Assembly: GCA_005888755.1 (NCBI GenBank)
Contig: VBBQ01000026.1
Coordinates: 12,132-76,131, forward strand
Direction: 5' to 3'
DNA from: Candidatus Bathyarchaeota archaeon
Lineage (GTDB): Archaea > Thermoproteota > Bathyarchaeia > 40CM-2-53-6
Length of the DNA: 64,000 nt
The translations under genes were made by a program, and so were the position numbers. The notes under the pieces are model-generated. The model searched no databases, had not been told where the DNA came from, and saw only the letters and a program-made list of their open reading frames with translations. Shown here one piece after another: positions 26,106 through 35,530 of the stretch (the first letter of the stretch is position 1; each line of letters begins with the position of its first letter).

Positions 26106-26555
26106 TTAGGCGGTTATTGTGAACGTGAATATGTTGTTTCGTGTGGTTGTCAGAGCTATGGTGTAGGTGTTCTTAGATTGAAAGGTGAACGTGCTCCCAT
26201 CGATGACTATGGTAATCGCCGCGACCTGGTTTATGCCAATTGATGGTTCCGTCGGATTCATGTTTGTGAACTGATTGGCATTGTATTGGACTTTGTACGA
26301 GACGAACCCTACGCTCGCCGCTCCACTGTTCCTTATGTTCAAGGTCATATTCGTGGCAGACTTGATCTGTGAGGTCTCAACATTCAATGCCTCCAGCCCT
26401 GGGCAAGGAGTAACAACGCACCCCGGAGCATTGTAGTGATAGCATCCCCCGCACAATGGTGACGGACTACCAGTCGTCTCCCAGTAGAGCACTCCTCCGA
26501 GAACGAGCCCGCATACTATGACAACGACAAATACAGTCCCAGCGCCAGGGCGCAT
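26106..26555 (-). CDS. Pilin-like secreted protein, family member 1
   Basis: 149 residues. An N-terminal hydrophobic helix (TVFVVVIVCGLVLGGVLYW) after a short basic head resembles archaeal type IV pilin-like signals. The mature part has CGGC and CPGLEAL segments and a C-terminal beta sandwich ending STFTFQSKNTYTIALTT and NNIFTFTITA. This ending recurs in the broken gene at 26715 and in the gene at 35860, defining a local three-member family. It is probably a surface protein; assembly into a filament is inference. Confidence 0.6.
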   Translation of the reverse strand: MRPGAGTVFVVVIVCGLVLGGVLYWETTGSPSPLCGGCYHYNAPGCVVTPCPGLEALNVETSQIKSATNMTLNIRNSGAASVGFVSYKVQYNANQFTNMNPTEPSIGINQVAAITIVIDGSTFTFQSKNTYTIALTTTRNNIFTFTITA

Positions 26556-26714
26556 TGAGTATTCTTGGAATGATTAGGCGGGCTGGGAGAAGAACCGACC
26601 TGAACCGATGCGCTCGGAACCAAGGTAACGTGCCAGACACGGGACGTTGTGAACTTTGCTGTTTTCCGTCAGGGAACAATCTGCCCAACTATTGGACGTC
26701 ACTAGGAAAGATGC

Positions 26715-27179
26715 ATGGGAGAAGTCGCAAAGGGCTGGGGACGCTGGTCTACTAATGAAAGGGTTGTTGCAATAATCCTTCTCTCAGTCCCTGCAATATT
26801 CCTGGTTGTGTGGGGCCTCGTACTCTATGAACCGCCTATGGGCCCGGGCTCTGCGGAGCTTTTGGACCCGAGCCTTGCCCCGGAAGGGAAGCCCTCAACT
26901 TCATCTCGGAAACTGTGAACTCCCCGACGAACATGACAGTCCAGATCGTGAACACGGGGAACCGTCGCGATCTCTCTCATGTCGTACAATGTCAGGAATA
27001 CGTACAGTCAGCCCTACGGGAGCTCAAGTCGGTCAGGCCCTAATGTTGCGCCGAATACTTATACAAACATCACTCCAGTAATCGACGGGAACGCGTTCAC
27101 ATTCCACTCCGGCTCTTACTACATCATAACTCTGATCTCAACACGAAACAACCAGTTTACCTCCACAATGAAAGCTTAG
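26715..27179 (+). pseudogene. Pilin-like family member 2, broken by at least two frameshifts
   Basis: Three frames together reproduce member 1. Frame one (from ATG 26715) gives the anchor VVAIILLSVPAIFLVVWGLV. Frame two gives CPGREALNFISETVNSPTNM and TVQIVNTGN. Frame three (26979-27179) gives MSYNVRNTYSQP, ITPVIDGNAFTFHSGSYYI and STRNNQFTSTMKA. Each piece matches the order in the gene at 26106. Two separate lesions argue for a real pseudogene. Confidence 0.7.
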
Positions 27180-27188
27180 GCGCGCTAC

Positions 27189-27557
27189 ATGCGTCTTGGA
27201 AACAAGCTGGCACTCGTCCTCGCCTTAGCGGGGACTGTAACCATCATTATTAGTGAGATACTGGCAACATGCGTTTCTGTTGGATTATTAGCGGCGGGGA
27301 ATGCCGGCTCGAACTGCTATACCTGGCAAGGTCCTGTAAACATCGGGATTTGGTTCATGTTAGGCATCTTTCTCTTGGGGTTCAGTGCCATTCTCGGTTT
27401 GGCCTACTGGAATCCTAGGCCTAACTTACCCAAGCCAGGGAGCGCCGTCTCTGACCAGGGGTCCGCAGCAGGGTTTGATGTATTGCCCGAATTCCGAGTT
27501 CCCCTTTGGTTTTTCCTAGAATGGGCGGTGGGAGGTCATCTCCTGGGAACCAGTTGA
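27189..27557 (+). CDS. Small two-helix membrane protein, hypothetical
   Basis: 122 residues. Membrane segments at about 6-36 (ALVLALAGTVTIIISEILAT) and 50-72 (IGIWFMLGIFLLGFSAILGL), with an outer loop carrying one Cys. The C-terminal third has no recognisable fold. It begins nine bases after the pilin-like pseudogene and may have been its operon partner. Confidence 0.5.
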   Translation: MRLGNKLALVLALAGTVTIIISEILATCVSVGLLAAGNAGSNCYTWQGPVNIGIWFMLGIFLLGFSAILGLAYWNPRPNLPKPGSAVSDQGSAAGFDVLPEFRVPLWFFLEWAVGGHLLGTS

Positions 27558-27615
27558 CCGGATTCTCAATGCTAGTCATTAAATCCCCTTGCGATTCACC
27601 CTGCTGGCGAGCACT

Positions 27616-28029
27616 ATGAGCGATTGGAACACTGGCGTTATTGCAGAGTTCCGCAAGAACCATGGGAAGGTAGGCGGCCAGTTCGAGGGCGCGCCTTTGT
27701 TACTTATCAATCACAAGGGAGCCCGCACCGGCAAATCCCGGACAAACCCGGTGATGTATCTAAAGGACGGCCACCGTTACCTGGTCTTCGCTTCGAAGGG
27801 AGGGGCTCCCACCAATCCTGACTGGTATCACAACCTCAAGGCACATCCGGAGGTCAAGATTGAGGTTGGGAACGAGACGATCGACGTACGCGCCGAGGAG
27901 ATTACCGGTCAAGAACGAGACAAGATCTACGCGCGGCAAGCCTCGCTCTACCCCCAGTTCGCACAATACCAAAACAAGACCAAGAGAACCATCCCAATAA
28001 TAGCATTCACACCCAAGACCAAACGATAG
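27616..28029 (+). CDS. Deazaflavin (F420)-dependent nitroreductase family protein
   Basis: About 137 residues from the ATG at 27616 (MSDWNTGVIAEFRKNHG); a further in-frame start at 27589 is less family-like. Motifs of the Ddn/DUF385 split-barrel family are present: GAPLLLINHKGARTGKSRTNP, YLVFASKGGAPTNPDWYHN and LKAHPEVKIEV. These enzymes use F420H2 to reduce quinones or nitro compounds, which fits an archaeon that makes F420. The N-terminal region is short and lacks a signal. Confidence 0.85.
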   Translation: MSDWNTGVIAEFRKNHGKVGGQFEGAPLLLINHKGARTGKSRTNPVMYLKDGHRYLVFASKGGAPTNPDWYHNLKAHPEVKIEVGNETIDVRAEEITGQERDKIYARQASLYPQFAQYQNKTKRTIPIIAFTPKTKR

Positions 28030-28150
28030 CGACCTGGGCCCGATAATCCCACGAGCACCCTCAGTTCTCTTTCTTTGTCGCCGTGATTGTGAGTTACTGG
28101 GAACTAAGCGAAGCGACGTCCACATCTTCTCTATCTCACAACTCAAGCTT

Positions 28151-28159
28151 TTCTATAAA
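28151..28159 (+). promoter_or_regulatory. TATA box of the 28192 gene
   Basis: TTCTATAAA about 40 bases before the TTG/GTG start region. Confidence 0.45.
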
Positions 28160-28191
28160 CCGCCATAAACCAGCTCTGCTATAGAGAGTCA

Positions 28192-28965
28192 TTGTCCGTG
28201 CAGAACGAAGAACGACAACATCGACATGCTCGGCCTCGACTAGAGACGTTGTCCGATCTGATCTATGGACTCTCCCTTTCGATTGGAGCGATCAGCCTGG
28301 TGATAACCAATAGCACTCAATCAAATGCGATCGATATCGACAGGAACATCCTCGAGTTTCTTTTCGTCTTTCTGATCCTGATTACGAGCTGGATAATCTA
28401 CACCAGCGACATGTCGGTCTTGCCCATAGAGACCCGTCTTGTGACCTTGCTGAATGTTATTCTCTTGATACTGGTCGCGATTATTCCCTACCTATTCGAT
28501 CAAGCAGTGTCCCTGATCAATACACCAGATGTGCAAAACTATGCATCGATCCTGTTCACGTTCGACTATTCAGGCTCTCTATTCATAATGGCCGGATTTG
28601 CGCATTTGATCGCGCAGGAAGAGGAACAACTCGTCCACAACGATCAAATGATACGATTTCGAAGAATCCGAAACAGACTAACAATCCTGACTTTCATAGT
28701 GCTACTCTCTACCGCAGTACCTTGGGACTGGCTCATCCTCGGCGTACACGTCAGACTCTTGATCGGGCTTGTGCCAATCGCCTCATTCTGGTTCAACCGT
28801 ATGAGGCATGCACCACTGGAATTCCCCGCACACCGAAATCTGCCTAGAACCATGTTCCGGGCGAAACAGGGAATAGAACCCGTTTGGATTCGGCCTCCGG
28901 CTTCAAGAAGAAATAATGACGCTCACATCAAACTTAGGAAGAATTCCAAGGTCCCCCTAGCTTAG
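28192..28965 (+). CDS. Six-helix membrane protein, possibly TMEM175-like
   Basis: 257 residues, TTG start at 28192 (GTG at 28198 is an alternative). About six membrane segments. The first begins RPRLETLSDLIYGLSLS, which resembles the RxxxFSDGVFAI signature of TMEM175-type potassium channels, but the FSDG core is changed to LSDL, so this is tentative. The C-terminus is basic and cytoplasmic. Its stop overlaps the stop of the convergent gene by four bases. Confidence 0.5.
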   Translation: MSVQNEERQHRHARPRLETLSDLIYGLSLSIGAISLVITNSTQSNAIDIDRNILEFLFVFLILITSWIIYTSDMSVLPIETRLVTLLNVILLILVAIIPYLFDQAVSLINTPDVQNYASILFTFDYSGSLFIMAGFAHLIAQEEEQLVHNDQMIRFRRIRNRLTILTFIVLLSTAVPWDWLILGVHVRLLIGLVPIASFWFNRMRHAPLEFPAHRNLPRTMFRAKQGIEPVWIRPPASRRNNDAHIKLRKNSKVPLA

Positions 28966-29696
28966 CTGCATCTAGCTTTTGTTGGATCGGGGGGTGTCGC
29001 TATTTTCGAACTCGATGGCTCGGACACCTTAACGTGAAGCGCTTTCCAAGAAACATAAACTAAGGGGATAGCTAGCGGAAGCACCGATAGCATGAGAACA
29101 GTTGTTCTCAAGGTTGGAGCTGAGGGAGGCAATAATCCTAGGACGTCGGGCACGGTGGTCCCAATGCTTAGAACCATCATGATTATCGCAGGAATATAAC
29201 CGCCTATTCTTCGGTAGTAGATGAGGATGAATCCACTTAGTCCTGTGGCGAGGACGTAGAAGTACCAGAGGGACCCGAGGAGACCGTAAAACTGGTTTAG
29301 AGGATATAGTCTGTCCTCTCCGATTCCCGGAATCAAGAGAATCGCCTGAATGAAAACTACTAGCAGAATCACCATGGCGTAAACCCGACCCTTGGCTGAG
29401 CTGACTGGACTCGGATCGCCGTTCTCGATTTTCGGGTTCAACCGTCCGAGCCAATGGACCCATTTCTGCGCCTCCAGGCTCTCCTTTGACGCGAACACTC
29501 CAATACTCGTGAAGAAGAGCGGAAAACCCAGGATAAAGAAGAGCACACCCACGCCTGTTTCTGCTACAGTAATCATGTCAGCTGCATTGGATCCTACGAG
29601 TATGCCCGCTTGGAAGATCAGCCATAAGCCGAAACCTGAGGATAGAGGTGCTAGTAGGAGCAGAACGGTCGCTATCTCAAACCTCTTCGGTATCAT
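28962..29696 (-). CDS. Seven-helix membrane protein, hypothetical
   Basis: 244 residues with about seven membrane segments, beginning MIPKRFEIATVLLLLAPLS. A cytoplasmic loop with a short basic stretch lies after the second helix pair. No family recognised and no charged transport motif seen. Confidence 0.55.
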   Translation of the reverse strand: MIPKRFEIATVLLLLAPLSSGFGLWLIFQAGILVGSNAADMITVAETGVGVLFFILGFPLFFTSIGVFASKESLEAQKWVHWLGRLNPKIENGDPSPVSSAKGRVYAMVILLVVFIQAILLIPGIGEDRLYPLNQFYGLLGSLWYFYVLATGLSGFILIYYRRIGGYIPAIIMMVLSIGTTVPDVLGLLPPSAPTLRTTVLMLSVLPLAIPLVYVSWKALHVKVSEPSSSKIATPPDPTKARCS

Positions 29697-29837
29697 CTTT
29701 TCATCTTTTCACCTGGCTATGAGTGCACGGGCAAAAATGAAGGGGTAGTCGCGACTATAGCAGGGCTGAGGCGGGACGAGCACATTGTTCAAAGGCGAAT
29801 TCGCTTCTGCGTCCTTCTAGCACTCTTTGGAAGCCAT

Positions 29838-31049
29838 CTATGTTATGAAACGTATCTTTTCTCGTAGGCTAAAATGATCTGTGAGGCCGCAGGAGGCTTG
29901 CAGGGCGGTACGCATCAGCGTCTTGCTTCTGCCAGTTCTCTGAAGGACTCGCTTCCCCAGCCAATAATAGAACCTGCTCTCTGTCGTAGTGAACAGGGCA
30001 GTTCTTTCGGCTTGATTTTGCACGAACTCGGTTTGCTTCCGTCTCTCTTTCTCGTAATCTTTGAGTTTCGCCGCGGTGAAATCATTCAATTCAAAGCATC
30101 TCTCAATCGTATTTGTCAGAGCAAGGGCATCTTGCAAAGACAAGTTCGCTCCTTGGGCCCACGAAGGGTCGAGAGCGTGGACGGCGTCTCCTAGCAGGGC
30201 AGCCCGCTCCGAAACCCAGCTCTTCACATCAACCCTTCTAGCGGAGACACCAGCTACATCTCCCCAAGACCCAAGGTTGCTGAGGGAGTCGGAAACGTCA
30301 GGTTCAATCTCGGCGAGTTGTTTCTTGAACGACTCTATTCCTCTCAACTTGAACTCCGCCACTGTTCTGTTGGGGAGGTAGTAGAAGATGTATGTCGAGT
30401 CTCGCGTTGGAAAGAAACCCGCCATATTCCCTCGAGCGACATACTGCCTTGCTTCGAGCTGAAGTGAGGCGACGGGTCCTGCAAGCATGAGGAGAAAATG
30501 GTCAGGGTATTTTTTGACGCGAGCAGGTATTCCAAGCGCCTGCCTTACTCTTGAATTCTCACCATCAGCCCCGACAATAATTCTTCCGGAGAACATAACG
30601 GGAGAGCCGTTTCTCTCTGCCTCTACCAGAACTCGTTCAGACCGGTTCGATAGGATGTCCCGAAAGGACGTTGATTCGCAGATTATCCCGCCCCGGCTGG
30701 AAAACGCCTCCCGAAGGACAAGCTCGAGATCGCTAGGGACTACTGTCAGCAAGTGGTTGTGAGGGTGATCGAGAATGGAGTAGTCAAGTGTCGCGAGTGG
30801 CTTCTTACCTATCTCGTGCCAGGCTATCATGGCGGTCTTTGACCCTATTCTGGCAACTCGATCCAGAAGGCCCAGCTTTCTTACTGCCGCCAAGCCATTG
30901 GGCTGAAGGGTTAATCCTCTCTTGGACCGTGTTACCCCGGGCCTGGCCTCCAAAAGGCAAACCTTTCGCCCATTGGACACGAGGGCGCAACCTAACGCGA
31001 GACCTCCTAGTCCCGCACCCACAATCAGAACATCGTAGTCCTCTACCAA
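29838..31049 (-). CDS. FAD-dependent monooxygenase (PHBH fold)
   Basis: 403 residues. N-terminal FAD loop LIVGAGLGGLALGCALVS, the conserved Asp-Gly in VGADGENSRVRQALG, and the C-terminal FAD motif LLGDAVHALDPSWAQGANL mark a group A flavin hydroxylase. Such enzymes hydroxylate aromatic or polyketide-like substrates or act in quinone synthesis. The substrate cannot be told. It stands alone, with 168 bases upstream in which I see nothing. Confidence 0.83.
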   Translation of the reverse strand: MVEDYDVLIVGAGLGGLALGCALVSNGRKVCLLEARPGVTRSKRGLTLQPNGLAAVRKLGLLDRVARIGSKTAMIAWHEIGKKPLATLDYSILDHPHNHLLTVVPSDLELVLREAFSSRGGIICESTSFRDILSNRSERVLVEAERNGSPVMFSGRIIVGADGENSRVRQALGIPARVKKYPDHFLLMLAGPVASLQLEARQYVARGNMAGFFPTRDSTYIFYYLPNRTVAEFKLRGIESFKKQLAEIEPDVSDSLSNLGSWGDVAGVSARRVDVKSWVSERAALLGDAVHALDPSWAQGANLSLQDALALTNTIERCFELNDFTAAKLKDYEKERRKQTEFVQNQAERTALFTTTESRFYYWLGKRVLQRTGRSKTLMRTALQASCGLTDHFSLREKIRFIT

Positions 31050-31217
31050 TTCCCGAACCCCCCCTGCTAGTTTTACTCGGACTATGGGTAAATAGCTAGT
31101 CGAGTTCTCTCCTTTACCTCGTCGAAAGCTAGACGGTCAGCCTACCACGACCGCTAACTAGCTAGGCTGGGTTCAGGCTTCTACGAATGAGCGGTTAGGT
31201 CAACGACGTCTCGAAAC

Positions 31218-32006
31218 TCAGGGGGGAAGTTGTACTTGCGGGGGCGCCGACGGAGCGGGCATTTCCCCGTGAACAATTCGTTCTCTTGCGAGATAGTAAG
31301 CGTAGCCGTATAATAGTGCCGGAATGATTGAAATTACGCTCACGTTTGGTACATTGTTCAACACGAAGAATGTAAGGCTACTTGTCGAGATAGTCGAAGC
31401 ATATCCGCACCCTAGAAGTATTCGTCCGCTACTCGTCTGCAGCGCGTACGTGAAGAGGACCTCCGCAATACCAAAGATGGCTATTCCGATCAGTACGGCA
31501 ACAAGAAACCCGCCGAAGAAGGATGCTGGTACCAGAGGGCCGCCAGGCGCGAAAAGCAGGAGTTCTGAAATGAGAGTGAAAATCGCTGCCACGACAACGA
31601 CTGCTGTGGCTATTACGAAAATAATGATTGACAATAGGACGTTTCGAGCGTGGTCTGGTCCAAAGGTATGGCGTCCCAAGATTACTAATATTGCCCCAAC
31701 TAATTCGAGGATGACCCCGACTGCTCCAACAATTGGGATCCAACTGATGACGAATCCGATTATGAGTAGCAGTAGGCCGGTTTTGCTCCGGTCTATTGCA
31801 TTGGCACGCGCGGTTTCATAGTACGTGGATAGGTATCCGTAGTAGGCGCTGGGAGCAGGCGTCACGGGCACCGAGGGCATCGGCGAAGGTGTGACAGTTT
31901 GTCCTGTGGGAACGGGCGCAAGGAGATTGCCGCATAGGGAGCAGTATCGGGCTGTTGCAGGATTATTGGCTCCGCATTTCAGACACGCTATCCCTGACAG
32001 GGACAT
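31218..32006 (-). CDS. DUF973-like membrane protein with N-terminal zinc ribbon
   Basis: 262 residues. Zinc ribbon CLKCGANNPATARYCSLCGN at the N-terminus, a Pro/Thr linker to about residue 55, then about six membrane segments. The layout, with ALYLGYAYYLARE-like ending and intervening small loops, resembles archaeal DUF973 proteins. Function unknown. It mirrors the protein at 23246, which has its ribbon at the C-terminus. Confidence 0.65.
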   Translation of the reverse strand: MSLSGIACLKCGANNPATARYCSLCGNLLAPVPTGQTVTPSPMPSVPVTPAPSAYYGYLSTYYETARANAIDRSKTGLLLLIIGFVISWIPIVGAVGVILELVGAILVILGRHTFGPDHARNVLLSIIIFVIATAVVVVAAIFTLISELLLFAPGGPLVPASFFGGFLVAVLIGIAIFGIAEVLFTYALQTSSGRILLGCGYASTISTSSLTFFVLNNVPNVSVISIIPALLYGYAYYLARERIVHGEMPAPSAPPQVQLPP

Positions 32007-32050
32007 GCCACCGGTATGTTATACGGTGGTGACGAGAAAAAAGGATTACT

Positions 32051-32064
32051 GGATTATTGATAAA
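32051..32064. repeat. 14-base direct repeat, copy 1
   Basis: GGATTATTGATAAA, matching 33166-33179 at 13 of 14 bases. The pair brackets the secreted hydrolase gene. Confidence 0.4.
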
Positions 32065-32258
32065 TAACCTATCTGGCGTTTTCTGGAATCCTGGAGGGGT
32101 ATTGTTTTGAATTCCCCCGATCCTTGATGGATCTCTTGGAATTGCCTACAGAGATACCGCTCTCCAGAAAAAATGGGGGCGCTCACATCTACCACATAGT
32201 CGGCGGTCGGAAGATGTGGGACCCTCGGGGATTTCTTCAACCGAGCCTAGTGTCTTGC

Positions 32259-33119
32259 CTAGAGACTGGTCGGTGCGAGTGCTAGCTGCGAGCTCGTGTC
32301 GGAGTTGCGTGTGACGGTTGTTGCTGCCTGTTGGATCAAGTCGCTGACCGCTGGGGCGTGGGATATCATTGAGAGGTGGGATGCTCTGACCTGTACTATG
32401 GTGGAGCCGGCGCGTTGTGCCATGAAAAGCTGGGCCCACGATGGGATTGCCAGGTCAATTGTTCCGACAAGATACCATGACGGGATTGTCTTCCATGCAG
32501 GAACTCCTGACTTTTCTGGGAGAGCGCTGAGGGCAAATGCGCGTTGGGTGGATGCGAGGACTGCTCCTTGGCTGGGCGGGAGATCGTTGGCGAAGCACGA
32601 GGGGAAGAGGCTTTGTTTGACGTAGGTGTCAATGCCGCCGCTTGACAGTGGGACGAAGTTGAAGACCTGTGTCGGGTCTCCTGCAAGGCAGGAGGGTGAT
32701 AGGCCGGGCGGGGGCGGGATGCTGGATAATTGTCCTAGCGATTCTCCCTGGTCAGGCGCGAACGCGTCCACGAAGACTAGCGCTTCGACGTTCGGGTTTC
32801 CGGTTGCCGCGTTTGTGATGACCGCGCCTCCATACGAGTGTCCGACGAGTACGATGGGTCCTGTGATGATGTGGAGGAAGTCAGCGATATAGGCCGAGTC
32901 GGAGGCTAGACCGCGCAAGGGGTTGGCTGGAGCGTAGACCGTGTATCCCTTGTCTTGGAGGAGGGCGATGACTCGGCTCCAGCTCGAGCCGTCAGCCCAT
33001 GCACCATGGACTAGAACGATGGAGGGTTTCGTGGCGGATACGGTATCGGATTTCGCGGCTACAACATACGCTGGAATAAGTATGAGGGCGAGGATTGCCA
33101 ATGGGACGACCTTTTTCAT
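32259..33119 (-). CDS. Secreted alpha/beta hydrolase
   Basis: 286 residues with a signal peptide (VVPLAILALILIPAYVVAA). The fold is that of EstC/pyrethroid-hydrolase-like enzymes: VLVHGAWADGSSWSRV, nucleophile elbow GHSYGGA (Ser95), acid in GTIDLAIP and His in RASHLSMISH. The closest relatives of this kind are bacterial, so transfer from bacteria is likely. It would act outside the cell. Flanked by a 14-base direct repeat. Confidence 0.82.
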   Translation of the reverse strand: MKKVVPLAILALILIPAYVVAAKSDTVSATKPSIVLVHGAWADGSSWSRVIALLQDKGYTVYAPANPLRGLASDSAYIADFLHIITGPIVLVGHSYGGAVITNAATGNPNVEALVFVDAFAPDQGESLGQLSSIPPPPGLSPSCLAGDPTQVFNFVPLSSGGIDTYVKQSLFPSCFANDLPPSQGAVLASTQRAFALSALPEKSGVPAWKTIPSWYLVGTIDLAIPSWAQLFMAQRAGSTIVQVRASHLSMISHAPAVSDLIQQAATTVTRNSDTSSQLALAPTSL

Positions 33120-33165
33120 AATCTATCAATTCACCTCTCTTGCTGATGGCTCGTCTCTCGAACGT

Positions 33166-33179
33166 GGATAATTGATAAA
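33166..33179. repeat. 14-base direct repeat, copy 2
   Basis: GGATAATTGATAAA; see copy 1 at 32051-32064. On the minus strand it is AT-rich and lies about 50 bases before the hydrolase start, so part of the match could be promoter sequence. Confidence 0.4.
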
Positions 33180-33315
33180 CTAGCAAGTGAGCGAGAAGAT
33201 ATTCGGAGAAAGATAATGCAAGAAAATGAACGCTCCAGATTCCAGAGGAATCCTCTCATAGGCTGAATCCGAAAGCCTGTTAGACTCTTGACCACGGTCC
33301 AAGAAGCGGCAAGGC

Positions 33316-34434
33316 ATGACGACTGCAGGCAAGAATGGAGACAAGAGGATTCGTGTTGGCATCATCGGCGCCAATCCAGATCGCGGATGGGCGGCTGAAG
33401 CGCACATCCCTGCTTTGAAGTCGCTCTCTGATGACTTCGAGATCACGGCGCTGTCCACCAGCCGACGCGAATCTGCCGACGCCGCCAGGAAACACTTTGG
33501 TGTGCCTGTCGCGTTCGACAATCACCAAGACCTCGTGAACAGGGCTGACGTGGACGTCGTCGCCATCACCGTGAAAGTGCCGTATCACCTCGAACTTGCG
33601 ACGGCAGCGCTCGACGCGGGCAAGTCCGTCTATTGCGAATGGCCGCTCGGCAACGGTTTGAAAGAGGCGGAGACCTTGGCCGCGCTGGCAAAGAAAAAAA
33701 GCGTCCTCGCTGTGGTGGGGCTGCAGGCACGCTCTGCACCGTCAGTGGCTTACGCACATGACCTCATCAAGCAAGGCTACATCGGCGCGGTGCTCTCCAC
33801 CTCGTTGATCGGTTCAGGAATGGGCTGGGGACCGACAGTGGAGCCGTTCAACGCCTACATGAACGACAAGAAAAATGGCGCGACGATGCTCTCGATCGCG
33901 CTAGGCCACGCGGCGGATGCACTGTGCCACTGCCTCGGCGAGATCCGAGAACTCTCGGCCACCATGACCATGCGCCGAAAGTCCTTCACGATCGCAGGGA
34001 CGGACGAAAGGAAGCCGATGAACGTGAATGATCAGGTGTTGGTCAGCGGACTCCTCGAGGGCGGGGCCGCGTTCTCGATCCACTATCGCGGCGGCGTTTC
34101 GCGCGGGACAAACATGCTCTGGGAGATCAACGGCACCGAGGGCGATCTGCAGCTCACCGCCGCAGGCGGCCAAGCCCAGATCTTCGAGATGACCGTACAG
34201 GGCGGCAAAGGCGCGCAGTCCTCGCTCGAGGAGCTGCCCGCGCCAGAGAAGTATCGGTGGTCGCCACTGCAAGGCCCTTCCACCAACGTCGCCCAAGCGT
34301 ACGCGCTTTTCGCCCGCGATTATCGAGAAGGAACCCATTTGTGCCCTACATTCGACGACGCGGTCACGCGCCATCGCATGCTGGACGCGATCGAGACGGC
34401 CGCGACAACCGGTCAGCGCCAAACGCTCGGTTGA
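33316..34434 (+). CDS. Gfo/Idh/MocA family oxidoreductase
   Basis: 372 residues. N-terminal NAD(P) Rossmann loop VGIIGANPDRGWAAEAH, the family EKP-type motif as YCEWPLGNGLKEAE, and a C-terminal alpha/beta domain with a HAADALCHCLGE segment. Members oxidise sugars and related polyols. Codon use is much richer in G and C at third positions than in neighbouring genes, and the closest family style is bacterial, so recent horizontal acquisition is likely. Confidence 0.85.
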   Translation: MTTAGKNGDKRIRVGIIGANPDRGWAAEAHIPALKSLSDDFEITALSTSRRESADAARKHFGVPVAFDNHQDLVNRADVDVVAITVKVPYHLELATAALDAGKSVYCEWPLGNGLKEAETLAALAKKKSVLAVVGLQARSAPSVAYAHDLIKQGYIGAVLSTSLIGSGMGWGPTVEPFNAYMNDKKNGATMLSIALGHAADALCHCLGEIRELSATMTMRRKSFTIAGTDERKPMNVNDQVLVSGLLEGGAAFSIHYRGGVSRGTNMLWEINGTEGDLQLTAAGGQAQIFEMTVQGGKGAQSSLEELPAPEKYRWSPLQGPSTNVAQAYALFARDYREGTHLCPTFDDAVTRHRMLDAIETAATTGQRQTLG

Positions 34435-34556
34435 TCCGGTGAGTTCGTTTTGAAAGTTAACCTAATGACTTCAGTGCTCTCCGACACGGTAACTCAACTC
34501 CCTATGTGGTCATAAATAGGCGGACCTTTTTTTACGAGATTTACGCCGAAACTCTA

Positions 34557-34564
34557 GGAGGTGA
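34557..34564 (+). promoter_or_regulatory. Strong ribosome binding site of the YHS gene
   Basis: GGAGGTGA five bases before the ATG at 34569. This decides the start over the open frame that begins at 34506. Confidence 0.7.
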
Positions 34565-34568
34565 ATTG

Positions 34569-34715
34569 ATGCAGAAAGACCCGGTATGCGGAATGATGGT
34601 GGATGAGAAAAAGACGAAGCTAACTTCGAAACACGATGACAAGACCTTCTACTTCTGTTCGGCATCGTGCAAGACTACTTTCGACAAGGACTCCCATCGA
34701 TACGGACACGCATAG
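34569..34715 (+). CDS. YHS domain metal-binding protein
   Basis: 48 residues. The YHS/TRASH-type pattern is complete: MQKDPVCGMMVDEKK, then KTFYFCSASCKTTFDKDSHRY. The three Cys would bind a soft or transition metal. Such proteins accompany P1B metal ATPases, and one is encoded at 41788, but not next door. It has a strong ribosome binding site, unusual in this window, where most starts lack one. Confidence 0.85.
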   Translation: MQKDPVCGMMVDEKKTKLTSKHDDKTFYFCSASCKTTFDKDSHRYGHA

Positions 34716-34779
34716 CTTCCCGCAAAAAGCGCGCCTAGTGCGAGGATGGAATCCTGATCGGGGTTGTCGCCAACGTCCC

Positions 34780-35361
34780 CTACCGGACCGTCTCGTAGTG
34801 CAACATCACTTCGCCATTCTTGAGGGTCTTGACCGAGAGGAGCTTCAGGGTCTGCTGTTTGAACATCGGACCCCAGTAATGGTTCCCGTGTCCGAGGATG
34901 ACCGGCCATACTGCGATTCTGTAGTCATCAGCAAGGCCGCGCTGGATGAACTCGTGGACTAGCGAGGGGCCTGCGTCCACGATGATGTCCTTTCCCGGTT
35001 CTCTTTTCAGGCGTCCGACGATTCGCGTGAGGCTTCCTTTCATGATCCTAGTGTTCTGCCATTCTGTCTTCTTGAGGTAATGAGAGAGGACGATCTTCTG
35101 AGTACGGTCCAGGAAACGCGAGAACTCGAACATGTACTCTGGATCGGACTTCTTCCTCGCCGCTTCGGAGTGGACGGCCACGTGGCCTTCGTAAGACCGT
35201 CGACCGAACAATATCGTGTCCACCGAATCATACCGGTTGATCCACATGTCGATGAATCCCTCGCTGGGTTCCCTCCGCGGAACGTCGGACCCAGGATACG
35301 TCGGGAACTCGCCGTACCCGTCAAGCGTCATGTACATGTTCACTGTGATCTTCCGAGCCAA
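34780..35361 (-). CDS. Dihydrofolate reductase family protein (RibD C-terminal type)
   Basis: 193 residues, TTG start. MARKITVNMYMTLDGYGEFP, ILFGRRSYEGHV, and the C-terminal IVDAGPSLVHEFIQRGLADD and PVILGHGNHYW match the RibD_C/DHFR-like reductase fold. The physiological substrate is unknown. It is a distant paralogue of the gene at 16357. Confidence 0.82.
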   Translation of the reverse strand: MARKITVNMYMTLDGYGEFPTYPGSDVPRREPSEGFIDMWINRYDSVDTILFGRRSYEGHVAVHSEAARKKSDPEYMFEFSRFLDRTQKIVLSHYLKKTEWQNTRIMKGSLTRIVGRLKREPGKDIIVDAGPSLVHEFIQRGLADDYRIAVWPVILGHGNHYWGPMFKQQTLKLLSVKTLKNGEVMLHYETVR

Positions 35362-35530
35362 GCATGATCACTATCGGCGCGTTCAATCTCTAGCTAGATA
35401 AAGCCGACCAACCCCGTTCTTTCGAAAAGATAAGAGAAAGATCTCGTCACCGTCGATTCTGGACAGAGGAGTCCAGGTCGAGGGTGACAGAGAGCCTTTG
35501 TCACCTATCTCCATTATCAGGTAGTATGGA

